In this document: positions 8,364-16,503 of the stretch, in pieces
Position numbering within the stretch: the first letter of the stretch is position 1
Layout of the letters: each line of letters opens with the position of its first letter
DNA from: Candidatus Kuenenia stuttgartensis
Lineage (GTDB): Bacteria; Planctomycetota; Planctomycetia; Planctomycetales; Planctomycetaceae
Direction: 5' to 3'
Assembly: GCA_945904015.1 (NCBI GenBank)
Contig: CAMDPK010000077.1
Span: 1-35,111, forward strand
DNA: 35,111 bases
Made by a program: the position numbers and the translations under genes
The notes under the pieces: model-generated
Database searches by the model: none
Told to the model about the DNA's origin: nothing
The model's input: the letters and a program-made list of their open reading frames with translations, nothing else

Positions 8364-8649
8364 TGCGGGTAAGACTCCTGATCTGCCGGTGAGAAACCAA
8401 AGTTGACGGTCAGCGGACGAGACGCCGAGCCAGTTGCAAATTCGCGGTGGGAAAGTCACGCGGCCACGGATGATCGGCCAAACCACATCCTCGGTCGCAA
8501 ATCATCCGGCCAGTGTGCGAGACGTCCGAAGTTGTCTCGACTTTCGGGGGAGTTTGTCAATTGAGTCATCCCTGCCGATCAGTCGAACTTGAAGCACGAC
8601 CATTCATCGGCCAAACGGAGGGGCTGCGTTTCGCTTTTCTGCTGGAACT
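8364..8649. other. Spacer upstream of korA
   Basis: Between the korA start and the stop of the pseudouridine synthase gene there is no gene I can support. It should contain the korA promoter, but no clear -35/-10 pair or long inverted repeat was seen, which is unusual for spacers in this window. Confidence 0.4.
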
Positions 8650-11013
8650 TTACGACTCATCGGTCTTTTTCCGGCGCTGTTGCCGCTGCTTGCGAACCAC
8701 TTGCATGCCATCAATCGCTTTCTTGCGTCGGCGAGCAAGCCCCTCTTTCGGAGCCGTGCGGTAGCCCGTGACTTTGCCCTGCAAGATTTCTTTTCCGTCA
8801 GCCGTCATCGGACGAGGCGGCGGAGCCGCTCGCTGGCCTCGGCCACGAGCCGGCAATTCACGATTGCCCGCCTGCCCGTATCCGCGCGGGCCGCGAGCCG
8901 GACGGCGCTGAGCCGAATAGCCTTCCGTCGATCCCTGCTGCGAAGCCGCATCGTCCGAAACATTGCGGCGACGTTGCGGTCGTTCGCCACTGGCCGGACG
9001 AGGCGGACGTGATCCAACCGGGCGCGGCGGTCGCGCGGGACGCTGATTGAATGACGACTCTGGCGTATCGTCCGTGACGAAGCGCCGACGACCTCCACCG
9101 AAGTCATTATCGATGGACTCGGCCTGAGGTGCTCCTGCCTGTTGATCGTTTTGAAAACGACGTGGCGGCTGGTCGTCCCGATCCTGATAACGACGTGGCG
9201 GACGCTGATTGCCATCGGCTCCCCCCTGACCACCGTACGGTGGCCGTGACGAATATCCGCGCTGCTGCGAGTCTCCGCCCTGCTGATTTCCACCTTGATC
9301 CTGAGAGTATCCGCGTCGATTCCCCGGTGCGCCTTGTCCGTATCCAGTTCGTCCACGCGGCGGGCCTTGACTGTCACCGGTCGCGCCTCGGCTTGGGTAA
9401 CGGCGCGGAGCTTGTTGAGCATCGCCTTGAGCATCATCGCGACGAGGCGGTCGGCGCTGACCGCGAGGTGGACCGCTCGCTTGTTCGCCATCATTGCGTC
9501 GCGTGTCGCGACGTTGACCGCCTTGAGCACCGTAACCGCCCTGAGAGTACCCACCCGGACGCGGCCGACCGGCAGGACGGCGTTCGCGAGTTTCGTCTTG
9601 AATGACCTCGCCGCTGTTCGCGAGATCGAGAGCTTGCTCGTCCGTCATCGCACCGAACTTCCCACGAGGCGGCCGATCGCCGTACGACGGTTGCGTGCCG
9701 GATTTCGATTGGCCATACGCGGGCTTGCCATAAGCCGGCTTCCCGCCACGCGGCGGCTGGCCGTATGACGTCTTTCCCATCGGTGGCTTGCTGTCAATCT
9801 TTGGCTTGCTGACGAACGCGGGTTTGTCGCCAAACTTTTTCTTGCGTCCTCTGCCGGCGGTGTTGTCGAGGTGTGCTCGTTGCTCGGACAAATCTTGCAG
9901 CAGCTTCAGTTCGTCGCTGGCGAGTGCCCGATAGGCTCCGGCCGGGAGATCGCCCAAACGAATCGGACCGAAGCCGACTCGTTTCAAACGCATGACTTTG
10001 TGGCCGACGCGCGCCATCAGCCGGCGAATCTCGCGGTTCTGGCCTTCGTTGAGCACGATCTCCAGATACGCACTGTCGCCGACCGCCTTCTTCAGCCGCG
10101 CTCCTTCGACATGAAATCGCCCCTCGTCGAAGTACATGCCGCGCTTCAGCGACGCGAGCGTCTCGGCCGACGGGACACCCTTCACATGGCACAGATAAAA
10201 CTTGGCGACGCGATAGCGTGGGTGAGCCATGCGGTTGGCCAACTCGCCGTCGTTCGTGACCAGCAACAAGCCCTCCGATTCTTCGTCGAGCCGGCCGATC
10301 GCAAAAATCCGTTCGCGAAACTGCGGAAACAAATCAATGACTCGCGGACGTCCCGACGGATCGTGGTTCGTGCAGACGACTCCGCGCGGCTTGTTGAGCG
10401 CGAAGTACACCTTGCGCTGCAACTTGATCTTCTCACCGTCGAGTTCAATCTTCTGCGAATACGGATCGGCGCGAAACGCGACGTCGGTGATAACCTCGCC
10501 ATCGACACTGACTCGTCCGCTCGTGACATACTCTTCGCACTTGCGCCGAGCATCGATCCCTGCCGCCGCGAGAATCTTCGCGAGACGCTGCGGAGCAAAC
10601 TTCGCCGCTCCGGAATACTGGTGCTTGGCCAATCGCTCGCCGGGCGACGGATCGTTGTCGCCGTCAAACTCGTCAGCGAAGTCCGATGAATCCTCAAGGG
10701 CCTCGACGTGTTCCTGCTTCTTCGACTTCGACGCGCGTTTGCGTTTCGGCTTGGCTTGGAATTCACCACCTTCGTCATTCGACTCAGCGGCGATCACCTC
10801 GGTCGCATCACCTTCTTCGCCGTCGTAGTCAAACGCCTCAACATCGCCGTCGGCGAATTCGTCGTCCGAGTCGTCAGCCTCTTCGTAGGCGAAGTCATCT
10901 GAGGCGTCGTCGAATTTGCCGTGTTCGAGCGACTCAGTTTCGAACTCCTCAGCGTGTTCCAACGGCAGCGTGGCTTCGAGTTCTGGATTTGGTTCTTGGA
11001 TGTCGTCCGACAT
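8650..11013 (-). CDS. RsuA/RluB-type pseudouridine synthase with long disordered tails
   Basis: It isomerises a uridine in ribosomal RNA to pseudouridine. The enzyme core is ordinary: an S4 RNA-binding domain (about 140-195, starting PQRLAKILAAAGIDARRKCE) and the catalytic domain with GRLDEESEGLLLVTNDG, where Asp243 is the catalytic residue, then NEGQNREIRRLM (322-333). What is odd is the rest: about 125 very acidic residues in front with a basic KPKRKRASKSKK patch (88-99), and about 400 residues of Gly/Arg/Gln/Pro-rich, presumably disordered sequence behind. Total length is 787, against about 290 for E. coli RluB. The tail may bind RNA or ribosomes (inference). AGAGG lies 6-7 bases before the ATG. 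RsuA, RluB, RluE and RluF cannot be told apart here, so no symbol is given. Confidence 0.9.
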   Translation of the reverse strand: MSDDIQEPNPELEATLPLEHAEEFETESLEHGKFDDASDDFAYEEADDSDDEFADGDVEAFDYDGEEGDATEVIAAESNDEGGEFQAKPKRKRASKSKKQEHVEALEDSSDFADEFDGDNDPSPGERLAKHQYSGAAKFAPQRLAKILAAAGIDARRKCEEYVTSGRVSVDGEVITDVAFRADPYSQKIELDGEKIKLQRKVYFALNKPRGVVCTNHDPSGRPRVIDLFPQFRERIFAIGRLDEESEGLLLVTNDGELANRMAHPRYRVAKFYLCHVKGVPSAETLASLKRGMYFDEGRFHVEGARLKKAVGDSAYLEIVLNEGQNREIRRLMARVGHKVMRLKRVGFGPIRLGDLPAGAYRALASDELKLLQDLSEQRAHLDNTAGRGRKKKFGDKPAFVSKPKIDSKPPMGKTSYGQPPRGGKPAYGKPAYGQSKSGTQPSYGDRPPRGKFGAMTDEQALDLANSGEVIQDETRERRPAGRPRPGGYSQGGYGAQGGQRRDTRRNDGEQASGPPRGQRRPPRRDDAQGDAQQAPRRYPSRGATGDSQGPPRGRTGYGQGAPGNRRGYSQDQGGNQQGGDSQQRGYSSRPPYGGQGGADGNQRPPRRYQDRDDQPPRRFQNDQQAGAPQAESIDNDFGGGRRRFVTDDTPESSFNQRPARPPRPVGSRPPRPASGERPQRRRNVSDDAASQQGSTEGYSAQRRPARGPRGYGQAGNRELPARGRGQRAAPPPRPMTADGKEILQGKVTGYRTAPKEGLARRRKKAIDGMQVVRKQRQQRRKKTDES

Positions 11014-11386
11014 GATCGGCCTCTTTCATGGGCGAGGAAATTACGGCGAGCAAATCACCTCACAAGGGGAGCCTTGGAAGTGGCGACAGCGCGGTGTCGC
11101 GAATGCAATGTGAATGCGGAATAGGCAGGAATTCGCAAATGCGTGAGTGGGGTGACCGTCGAGTTCTCCCAACCGTCGGTCTTCATCGGCCGTTAGGCCG
11201 CGGGCGGGAGTGTATCAACGCCCGTCGCGGTTGACACGGTTCCGCCCCGAATTCGTGGTGAACGCTGCCAGCGTCCGCACCGACGCAAGCTGCGTCGGCC
11301 ACGGCCGGTTGGCTCAGGGCAATGGCCACCGATATGCTCCGCATCCCCGTTTCATCACACCCCGTTTTGCTGCGAAGGACTCTCCC
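11014..11386. other. Divergent spacer between pseudouridine synthase and DUF1080 genes
   Basis: This spacer should hold two divergent promoters. Its only clear structure is the compact two-hairpin repeat at 11253-11303. TTGACA at 11231-11236 has no acceptable -10 partner 17 bases on. No supported gene. Confidence 0.4.
11253..11303. repeat. Compact two-hairpin repeat, short form
   Basis: The 51-base element starts TCGTGG and ends GGCCACG. It contains ACGCTGCCAGCGT and then CCGACGCA-AGC-TGCGTCGG, two adjacent small palindromes. The same two palindromes and the same ends reappear at 22503-22651, where other DNA separates them. Confidence 0.7.
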
Positions 11387-12058
11387 ATGATTCGCCAATT
11401 CCTGACCGTCGCACTGCTTTCGCTCGCTGCTTTTGCCACGTTGTCCGCCGACGACAAGAAGCCAAATGACGCTGGCTTTGTCTCGCTGTTTGATGGCAAG
11501 ACGCTCAACGGTTGGACCGGAGCTAAAGACGCCTACAAAGTCGAAGAGGGTGCAATCGTCTGCGTGCAAGGAACCGCCGGCAATTTGCTGACCGAAAAGG
11601 AGTACGCCGACTTCGTGGTGCGATTCGACTTCAAACTCACCGCCGGAGCCAACAATGGCTTGGGCATCCGCTGCCCAAATGTCGCGAAGGGAAATTTGCA
11701 CCTCGACGGCACCGAACTGCAAATCCTCGACAACACGGCCGAGAAGTACAAAGACCTCAAGCCGTACCAGTATCACGGCTCCGTCTACGGCATTCAGCCT
11801 GCCAAGCGTGAACACCTCAAGCCGCTCGGCGAGTGGAACTCACAAGAGGTCACTCTTCAGGGCCGCAAGATCAAGATCGTGCTCAACGGCGGAACCATCG
11901 TCGATTGCGATCTGGATGAGGTCACCAAGAACGGCACGATGGACGGCGCTGAGCACCCGGGCTTGAAGCGAACCACCGGCCATCTTGGCTTCTTGGGACA
12001 CGGCGATCGAGTCGATATCCGCAACATCCGGATCAAAGACTTGATCGCGAAAAAGTAG
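11387..12058 (+). CDS. Secreted DUF1080 (3-keto-disaccharide hydrolase-like) protein
   Basis: A 223-residue protein with a signal peptide (1-20, MIRQFLTVALLSLAAFATLS) followed by a concanavalin-like DUF1080 domain. The opening FVSLFDGKTLNGWTG (31-45) and the RIGC-like core GLGIRCP, the LQILDN segment and the ending LGFLGHGDRVDIRNIRIKDL are typical. Members of this family act on 3-keto-glycosides or bind carbohydrates; they are very abundant in Planctomycetota. I start at ATG 11387, with AAGGA 8 bases upstream, because the signal peptide begins there. It converges on the creatininase gene, with a large hairpin between them. Its substrate is unknown. Confidence 0.88.
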   Translation: MIRQFLTVALLSLAAFATLSADDKKPNDAGFVSLFDGKTLNGWTGAKDAYKVEEGAIVCVQGTAGNLLTEKEYADFVVRFDFKLTAGANNGLGIRCPNVAKGNLHLDGTELQILDNTAEKYKDLKPYQYHGSVYGIQPAKREHLKPLGEWNSQEVTLQGRKIKIVLNGGTIVDCDLDEVTKNGTMDGAEHPGLKRTTGHLGFLGHGDRVDIRNIRIKDLIAKK

Positions 12059-12076
12059 CCGTGGCCGACGCGTCTT

Positions 12077-12133
12077 GTGGGGCAGGTTTTCAACCTGCCC
12101 GTCTGATCCGGGCAGGTTGAAAACCTGCCCCAC
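12077..12133. repeat. Perfect 24-bp inverted repeat between convergent genes
   Basis: Arms 12077-12100 and 12110-12133 are exact complements with a 9-base loop, and each arm is itself a hairpin (GGGCAGGTT-TTC-AACCTGCCC). It nearly fills the 78-base gap between two convergent stops. A bidirectional terminator role is plausible, though no T-run follows. It is one of the long inverted repeats typical of this window. Confidence 0.85.
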
Positions 12134-12136
12134 GTC

Positions 12137-12937
12137 TCAGAACGGAAACTTCTCGTCGATCGGCGAGTCGGCGAGTTCGGCTAGGAATCCCGCCAGCCGC
12201 TCGGTGATTCGCTCAAAGAACGCACGCCCTTTTTCGGCGGTGGCTTTGTGCGGATTTCCGGAGCCGCTGTTCGTTGTCAGCAGGTGCCACGGTCGAGTGA
12301 TCGAGACCCAACCTTTGTTGACGGCGTCAAAACGGCTCTTCGCCACCATGCCGGCATCTGCGGCGATCTTTCCGGTCAAAGGATTCGTCGCGACCAGATG
12401 CGGCTTCAGGAACTGGATCAACGACGTTTCCACCTCACCCGCGTGGTCGTCTGAGTTCTCGAAAATCTTCGCGGTCAGTTCGGCAGCCATGCCGCGATAC
12501 CACTCGCACAGAAAGATTTTCACTGGCGTCTTGTCGGTCAGCTCTCGCAGCACCGGCTTGAAGTCATTGCCGCCGTGGCTGTTCAAGATCAGCAGCTTGA
12601 GCACTTTGTGTTTCGCCAACGAGTCGACGATGTCAGTGATCACGCGAGTCAGCGTGGACGGGTTGAGGTTCATCGCCATCGGAAACTCCATCATGTTGGT
12701 CTCGGTGCCGTAGGGCATCGTCGGTAGCAAGACCACTTTAGCGCCACGCTGCCACGCCAATTCGCACGCGCGAGAGCCGATCGCTTCCCCCTCGAACGCA
12801 TCCGTTCCGTACGGCAGATGCAAGTTGTGCGGCTCAGTCGCCCCCATCGCCAACACGGCGACTTGGTACGGGTTCTCTTTGATGAAGCCGTAATTGACTT
12901 CGCGAAGAATCCAAGGACGTGGTGCGGGTGTGGTCAT
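12137..12937 (-). CDS. Creatininase-family hydrolase
   Basis: This 266-residue metal-dependent amidohydrolase belongs to the creatininase / creatinine amidohydrolase family. Motifs in order: ATEPHNLHLPYGTDAFEG (residues about 33-50; the His and Asp of the metal site), LILNSHGGND (about 120-129, usual form NGHGGN) and DDHAGEVETS (about 162-171). The protein is cytoplasmic, with no signal peptide. ATG at 12937 overlaps the TGA of the toroid gene upstream as ATGA, so the two are probably translationally coupled; the longer frame before this ATG lies within that gene. The true substrate is unknown: family members also include guanidino and formamide hydrolases. Confidence 0.87.
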   Translation of the reverse strand: MTTPAPRPWILREVNYGFIKENPYQVAVLAMGATEPHNLHLPYGTDAFEGEAIGSRACELAWQRGAKVVLLPTMPYGTETNMMEFPMAMNLNPSTLTRVITDIVDSLAKHKVLKLLILNSHGGNDFKPVLRELTDKTPVKIFLCEWYRGMAAELTAKIFENSDDHAGEVETSLIQFLKPHLVATNPLTGKIAADAGMVAKSRFDAVNKGWVSITRPWHLLTTNSGSGNPHKATAEKGRAFFERITERLAGFLAELADSPIDEKFPF

Positions 12938-14685
12938 GGTGCTTTCTCTTTGGGAGTGTTCTCTGGATAGATGGCCGCGTGCCGAATGGGTGTTTCCAAT
13001 ACCAGCAAGCACAAGGCCGTGAGATAAAGTCGGCCAGCTTTGGCCGCGTACTCTTCATTGGAACCAGGGGGCTTGGTCGGATGCCAGCTTCCGCCGACCT
13101 CTCCGCCGCCGGAGGCTTGGCCTTTGAGGATCAGCTCGCTGGTGTGCTGATACCACGCCTGCCACTCCGACCCGCCGACGTTGTGCAGTGCTTGAGCCGT
13201 GTAGTACCAGCCGTAAACGTTTCGCCGGCCAGGGGCCCACGACGGTTTGTTCTCCTCCGACAGTAGATACTTCAGCGCGTCCTGCTGCGACGGATGATCC
13301 TTTGGCCAACCGAGCCACTGTCGGCAGAGCAATCCCTCGGCGGTCATCGCCGGAGAAACTTTTTCGAGCGGATCGTTCGGCTGGTATTTGTAGCGTGCGC
13401 CGTTTTGTTCCGAGACGGATTCCAGGAACAGCGTCGCTCGCTCGAAGTTATCGAACGGCACATTGAGCTTCGCGATCCGCGCTGAGTGTAACGCCATCAA
13501 CGCCCAGCCAGTGACGGACAGATCGCCCATCGACTCGCCCGACTGCGGCTGGTAGCGCCAGCCGCCATCTTTCGGATGCTGCGAATTGAGCAAGAACTTT
13601 ACAGCCCGCTCGCACGACGACTTCAGGCTGGCATCACCGGTCAGAGCGTACGCCTCGCACATCGCGATCGTCGCTTGCGAGTGCGCGTAGAACGCCGTCT
13701 GCCGGCCCAACTCTTCGTGATCGTGGTAATCACCGTTCGCCTTTTGAATCGACTTGAGGAATGCAACCCCTTTCGCGACCGACTTCGCGTGCTGCCCTTC
13801 GGTCGTGGTGTTTCCATCTCCGAGCATCGCCAGCAACGCGAGCGCGGTCGCTCCGGCATCGGTGCGGATGACTCGCTCGCCGGGATCGGGGTAGCCTTCA
13901 TGCAATTTCCAGTTGCCACCTTTTTCTTGCTGTCTCGCCAGCCAGGCCAGTCCTCCCGCGATGCCAGTCGGAGGTTTCGTTCCAACACCGAGACCTTGCC
14001 AAATCCCGGCTTTTCCACCACCTCCTCCTCCGCCGCCAGCACCACCACTTCCGGAACCACGACCGGCCAAGGCTCCTTCAACTCCCACCGGTTTTGCCGC
14101 GCCACCAGTGGAACCCTCCGAGGCATTCTCCGTCGCCTTCGCCGATGAATCGCCGCTCGACGTGGACTTACCTCGCCCGGACGGCAGATCGACCGGAGTG
14201 ATCTTCGCGTTGATCTGGATCGGCCCCTCTGGACCAGCGTCTCCGCCGGGACCGACCGTTGAGAATCCGTCGAGCACCAGATTGTTCGGCCGGATGACCT
14301 GCGGCAGTGCCCAGATGGCGAACACCAGCAACAGAAACCCGTGAAGGCCGACGCTCGTCAGGAACCCGGTGCGATTGCTCTTCCACCACAGCCGCAGCAG
14401 ACCGCTCGCGTCGAGATCCATCGGAATCGACCCGATCTCCACGGAGCCACCCATCAGCAATCGCAGCGTGCGCACCGTGAACGACATCGGAGGCCGAGGC
14501 TCGGATTTCTCTGTCGTCTTCGCTGGACGTTTTCTTCCGGTCGGACTTGGCGATCGCTTCAGCGAAGGAGGCTCCGGATTTGGCGGGGTCGCTGAATCGC
14601 CTTGAGCCTCGGTTACATCCGGCTTCGACCGCTGCAACCACGCGGGCTTATCGGGCGGCTGCGAACGTGAAGTCGGCTCAGACAT
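12934..14685 (-). CDS. Membrane-anchored squalene-cyclase-like toroid protein
   Basis: The 583-residue protein has a proline-rich charged N-terminus (1-67), one membrane segment (about 106-129, GFLTSVGLHGFLLLVFAIWA), a low-complexity linker with nine Gly/Lys residues in a row around 215-225, and a C-terminal alpha-alpha toroid (about 240-560) of prenyltransferase / squalene-oxidase repeats such as QQEKGGNW and HPKDGGWRYQPQSGESMGDLSVTG split over several copies. The catalytic DxDD motif of true squalene-hopene cyclases is not seen, so a cyclase reaction is not claimed. The ATGA overlap couples it to the creatininase-family gene. Similar proteins are common in Planctomycetota; their job is unknown. 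Confidence 0.8.
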   Translation of the reverse strand: MSEPTSRSQPPDKPAWLQRSKPDVTEAQGDSATPPNPEPPSLKRSPSPTGRKRPAKTTEKSEPRPPMSFTVRTLRLLMGGSVEIGSIPMDLDASGLLRLWWKSNRTGFLTSVGLHGFLLLVFAIWALPQVIRPNNLVLDGFSTVGPGGDAGPEGPIQINAKITPVDLPSGRGKSTSSGDSSAKATENASEGSTGGAAKPVGVEGALAGRGSGSGGAGGGGGGGGKAGIWQGLGVGTKPPTGIAGGLAWLARQQEKGGNWKLHEGYPDPGERVIRTDAGATALALLAMLGDGNTTTEGQHAKSVAKGVAFLKSIQKANGDYHDHEELGRQTAFYAHSQATIAMCEAYALTGDASLKSSCERAVKFLLNSQHPKDGGWRYQPQSGESMGDLSVTGWALMALHSARIAKLNVPFDNFERATLFLESVSEQNGARYKYQPNDPLEKVSPAMTAEGLLCRQWLGWPKDHPSQQDALKYLLSEENKPSWAPGRRNVYGWYYTAQALHNVGGSEWQAWYQHTSELILKGQASGGGEVGGSWHPTKPPGSNEEYAAKAGRLYLTALCLLVLETPIRHAAIYPENTPKEKAP

Positions 14686-14703
14686 GATGGCCCATCGTAA
14701 CGC

Positions 14704-14734
14704 AAAAGCCCGGCCGCTGGGGAGCGGCCGGGCT
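14704..14734 (-). terminator. Intrinsic terminator after sialate esterase gene
   Basis: A perfect 12-bp stem (14707-14718 with 14723-14734) and a 4-base loop are followed on the minus strand by TTTTG. It lies downstream of the esterase stop at 14903 and just upstream of the toroid gene start, so it should separate the two units. Confidence 0.75.
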
Positions 14735-14767
14735 GGTGGAAGTTGGTAGCGCGGCGAAGCCGCAAGT

Positions 14768-14871
14768 CAGTGCAAAGTGACGAGTGCAAAGTTCAAAGTG
14801 CAAAATAGGCAACACAGCAATTGCCAGCTCATTTTTCACTTTGCACTCGTCACTCTGCACTTTGCACTTTC
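14768..14871. repeat. GTGCAAAGTG-type imperfect inverted repeat, left copy
   Basis: The left arm (14768-14806) is a run of GTGCAAA / GAGTGCAAAG-like units, and the right arm (14831-14871) is its imperfect complement. A second copy of the same family lies at 16394-16503, on the other side of the sialate O-acetylesterase gene. Confidence 0.75.
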
Positions 14872-14902
14872 AGACAGCAATCACAAACTCGGCGACGGAC
14901 GC

Positions 14903-16327
14903 CTACCGCGACGTTCGAAACGGTCCCGCCGGCAGGCCGGCCGCGTTCATCAGGTTCGGCTCGGCAAGTTGATCCCAGCCGAAACGAACGGCAGCCGGCT
15001 CGGCAATTTTCTCGCTGGAGACAACGACGCTGTTGCCGTCGATCGTCGCGGTGGCTTCCACGAAATCGCCCTCTTTGCCAGCGATTGTGAACCACGACAG
15101 CGGCTTGCCGTCACGAGCCTTCAACCCTCCGCCCACATGATCGAACTCGATGCGGACTTTGTTCCCGTCAACCTTCATCGACTTGTACAACGGGCCGGAG
15201 TAGACCACGTCCGACTTGCCGTAGGTCTTCGCCAATGCCCACAACGCCAGTCGCTTGCCGACGTCTTGTTTGTTCTTCGGATGGATGTCGGTCAAGTTCG
15301 TGATGTCGGTCGTGACCGCCATGCCGGTATTCTTCATCGCCAGCACTTTGGTCTGAGCCTCCCAAATCTGCGGCAACAAGAATTGCGGATCGCTCGGCCC
15401 GTACTTGTACGGAGCAAGCTGCACGAACAAGAACGGGAAGTCACCCTGTCCCCAGACACTCCGCCAACCGTTGATCAGCGCGTGCATCCGCTGTTCGTAA
15501 CCCACGCCCTGACTGCGATTCGATTCCCCCTGATACCAGATCGCTCCACGAATTCCGAACGGCACCAAATGGTGAACCATGCCGTTGTAAAGTTGCGATG
15601 GCCCGCCGGGACCAGCCTTCGCTCCTTCCGGCTTGGCTTGCTGAGCCTTCACCTGCTCCGCGATCGGCTTGAGCGACTCGACCGATTCAAAACCGGCGAT
15701 CGGCGTCCACGGCTCGATGGCCGTACCGCCCCACGACGTGTTGATCAGCCCGATCGGCACGTTCAACTCTTTGTGGAGATGCCGACCAAAGAAGTACGCC
15801 ACGGCCGAGAAGTTCCCGATCGTGCTCGGTGAGCACTCCGACCAATCGCGGTCGAGCACCACTTCCTGCGGCGTCACGGCCGGCGTCTTCTTGACGTGAA
15901 ACAACCGAATGTTCGGAAACTTCGCCGCTTCGATCTCTTCCTTCGGATTGACCGAGGCCGAGACCGGCCACTCCATGTTCGACTGACCTGACGCAACCCA
16001 CACCTCGCCGATCAGCACGTTGGTCAGCTTGATCTCGTTCTTCCCTTTGACCACGACCTCGACCGGACCACCGCCGGCCGTCAGCTCTTTCAGTTTCACC
16101 GACCACTTGCCATCAGTCCCGGCCTTCGCGGTCGCTTTGTTATCGCCAATCGAGACCGTCACTTCCTCGCCCGCATCCGCCGTTCCCCAAATCGGGATCG
16201 CCTGCTTCTGCTGCAAGACCATGTTGCTCGCGAGCACCTTCGGCAACTTGACATCGGCCCGAGCGATGCCGCTCGACGCCAACAAACCCGCCACAACCAA
16301 ACCAGCGCACCAACTCATCCGACTCAT
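14903..16327 (-). CDS. Secreted sialate O-acetylesterase
   Basis: It removes O-acetyl groups from sialic acid or related acetylated sugars. The 474-residue product has a signal peptide (1-24, ending GIARA), the catalytic serine motif VASGQSNMEWPV, the block INTSWGGTAIEPWTP, YQGESN, and the His segment DIHPKNKQDVGKRLA near residue 370, all typical of the SASA family. I start at ATG 16327 with AAGGAG 7 bases upstream; the extra upstream codons read from the repeat. The enzyme is probably periplasmic or exported. It is bracketed by two copies of the GTGCAAAGTG repeat and followed by a terminator. Natural substrate in a free-living planctomycete is more likely an acetylated polysaccharide than host sialic acid (inference). 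Confidence 0.9.
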   Translation of the reverse strand: MSRMSWCAGLVVAGLLASSGIARADVKLPKVLASNMVLQQKQAIPIWGTADAGEEVTVSIGDNKATAKAGTDGKWSVKLKELTAGGGPVEVVVKGKNEIKLTNVLIGEVWVASGQSNMEWPVSASVNPKEEIEAAKFPNIRLFHVKKTPAVTPQEVVLDRDWSECSPSTIGNFSAVAYFFGRHLHKELNVPIGLINTSWGGTAIEPWTPIAGFESVESLKPIAEQVKAQQAKPEGAKAGPGGPSQLYNGMVHHLVPFGIRGAIWYQGESNRSQGVGYEQRMHALINGWRSVWGQGDFPFLFVQLAPYKYGPSDPQFLLPQIWEAQTKVLAMKNTGMAVTTDITNLTDIHPKNKQDVGKRLALWALAKTYGKSDVVYSGPLYKSMKVDGNKVRIEFDHVGGGLKARDGKPLSWFTIAGKEGDFVEATATIDGNSVVVSSEKIAEPAAVRFGWDQLAEPNLMNAAGLPAGPFRTSR

Positions 16328-16393
16328 GCTGTCTCCTTCACGTTGAGTGTCATTGACCGAATCACGCGAGGTTCCATTTCGTTGGGAACAACG

Positions 16394-16503
16394 CAGTGCG
16401 AAGTGCAGAGTGAAGAGTGCAAACTGCAAAATCAAGAAGGGCGATCCCTGCTCGCTGGCTCCTCACTTTGCACTTTGCACTCTTCACTCGTCACTTTGCA
16501 CTG
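16394..16503. repeat. GTGCAAAGTG-type imperfect inverted repeat, right copy
   Basis: Left arm 16394-16432 and right arm 16462-16503 are imperfect complements made of GTGCAAAG / GAGTGAAGAG units. The right arm runs into the 3' end of the two-domain aldolase gene and supplies its last codons (Ser-Ala-Lys) and the TGA stop. Confidence 0.75.

Noticed and set aside
8513..8764. An 83-codon plus-strand frame downstream of the pseudouridine synthase
   Set aside because: It overlaps the 3' end of the real gene antisense and shows no protein-like pattern.
11231..11260. Promoter from TTGACA at 11231 for the DUF1080 gene
   Set aside because: There is no acceptable -10 hexamer 16-18 bases downstream.
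12077..12133. Calling the 24-bp inverted repeat a certain intrinsic terminator
   Set aside because: Neither strand has a T-run after the stem, so it is listed as a repeat only.
14768..14871. CRISPR-like array from repeated GTGCAAAG units
   Set aside because: Units are short and imperfect, spacing is irregular, and arms are inverted; no unique spacers or cas genes.
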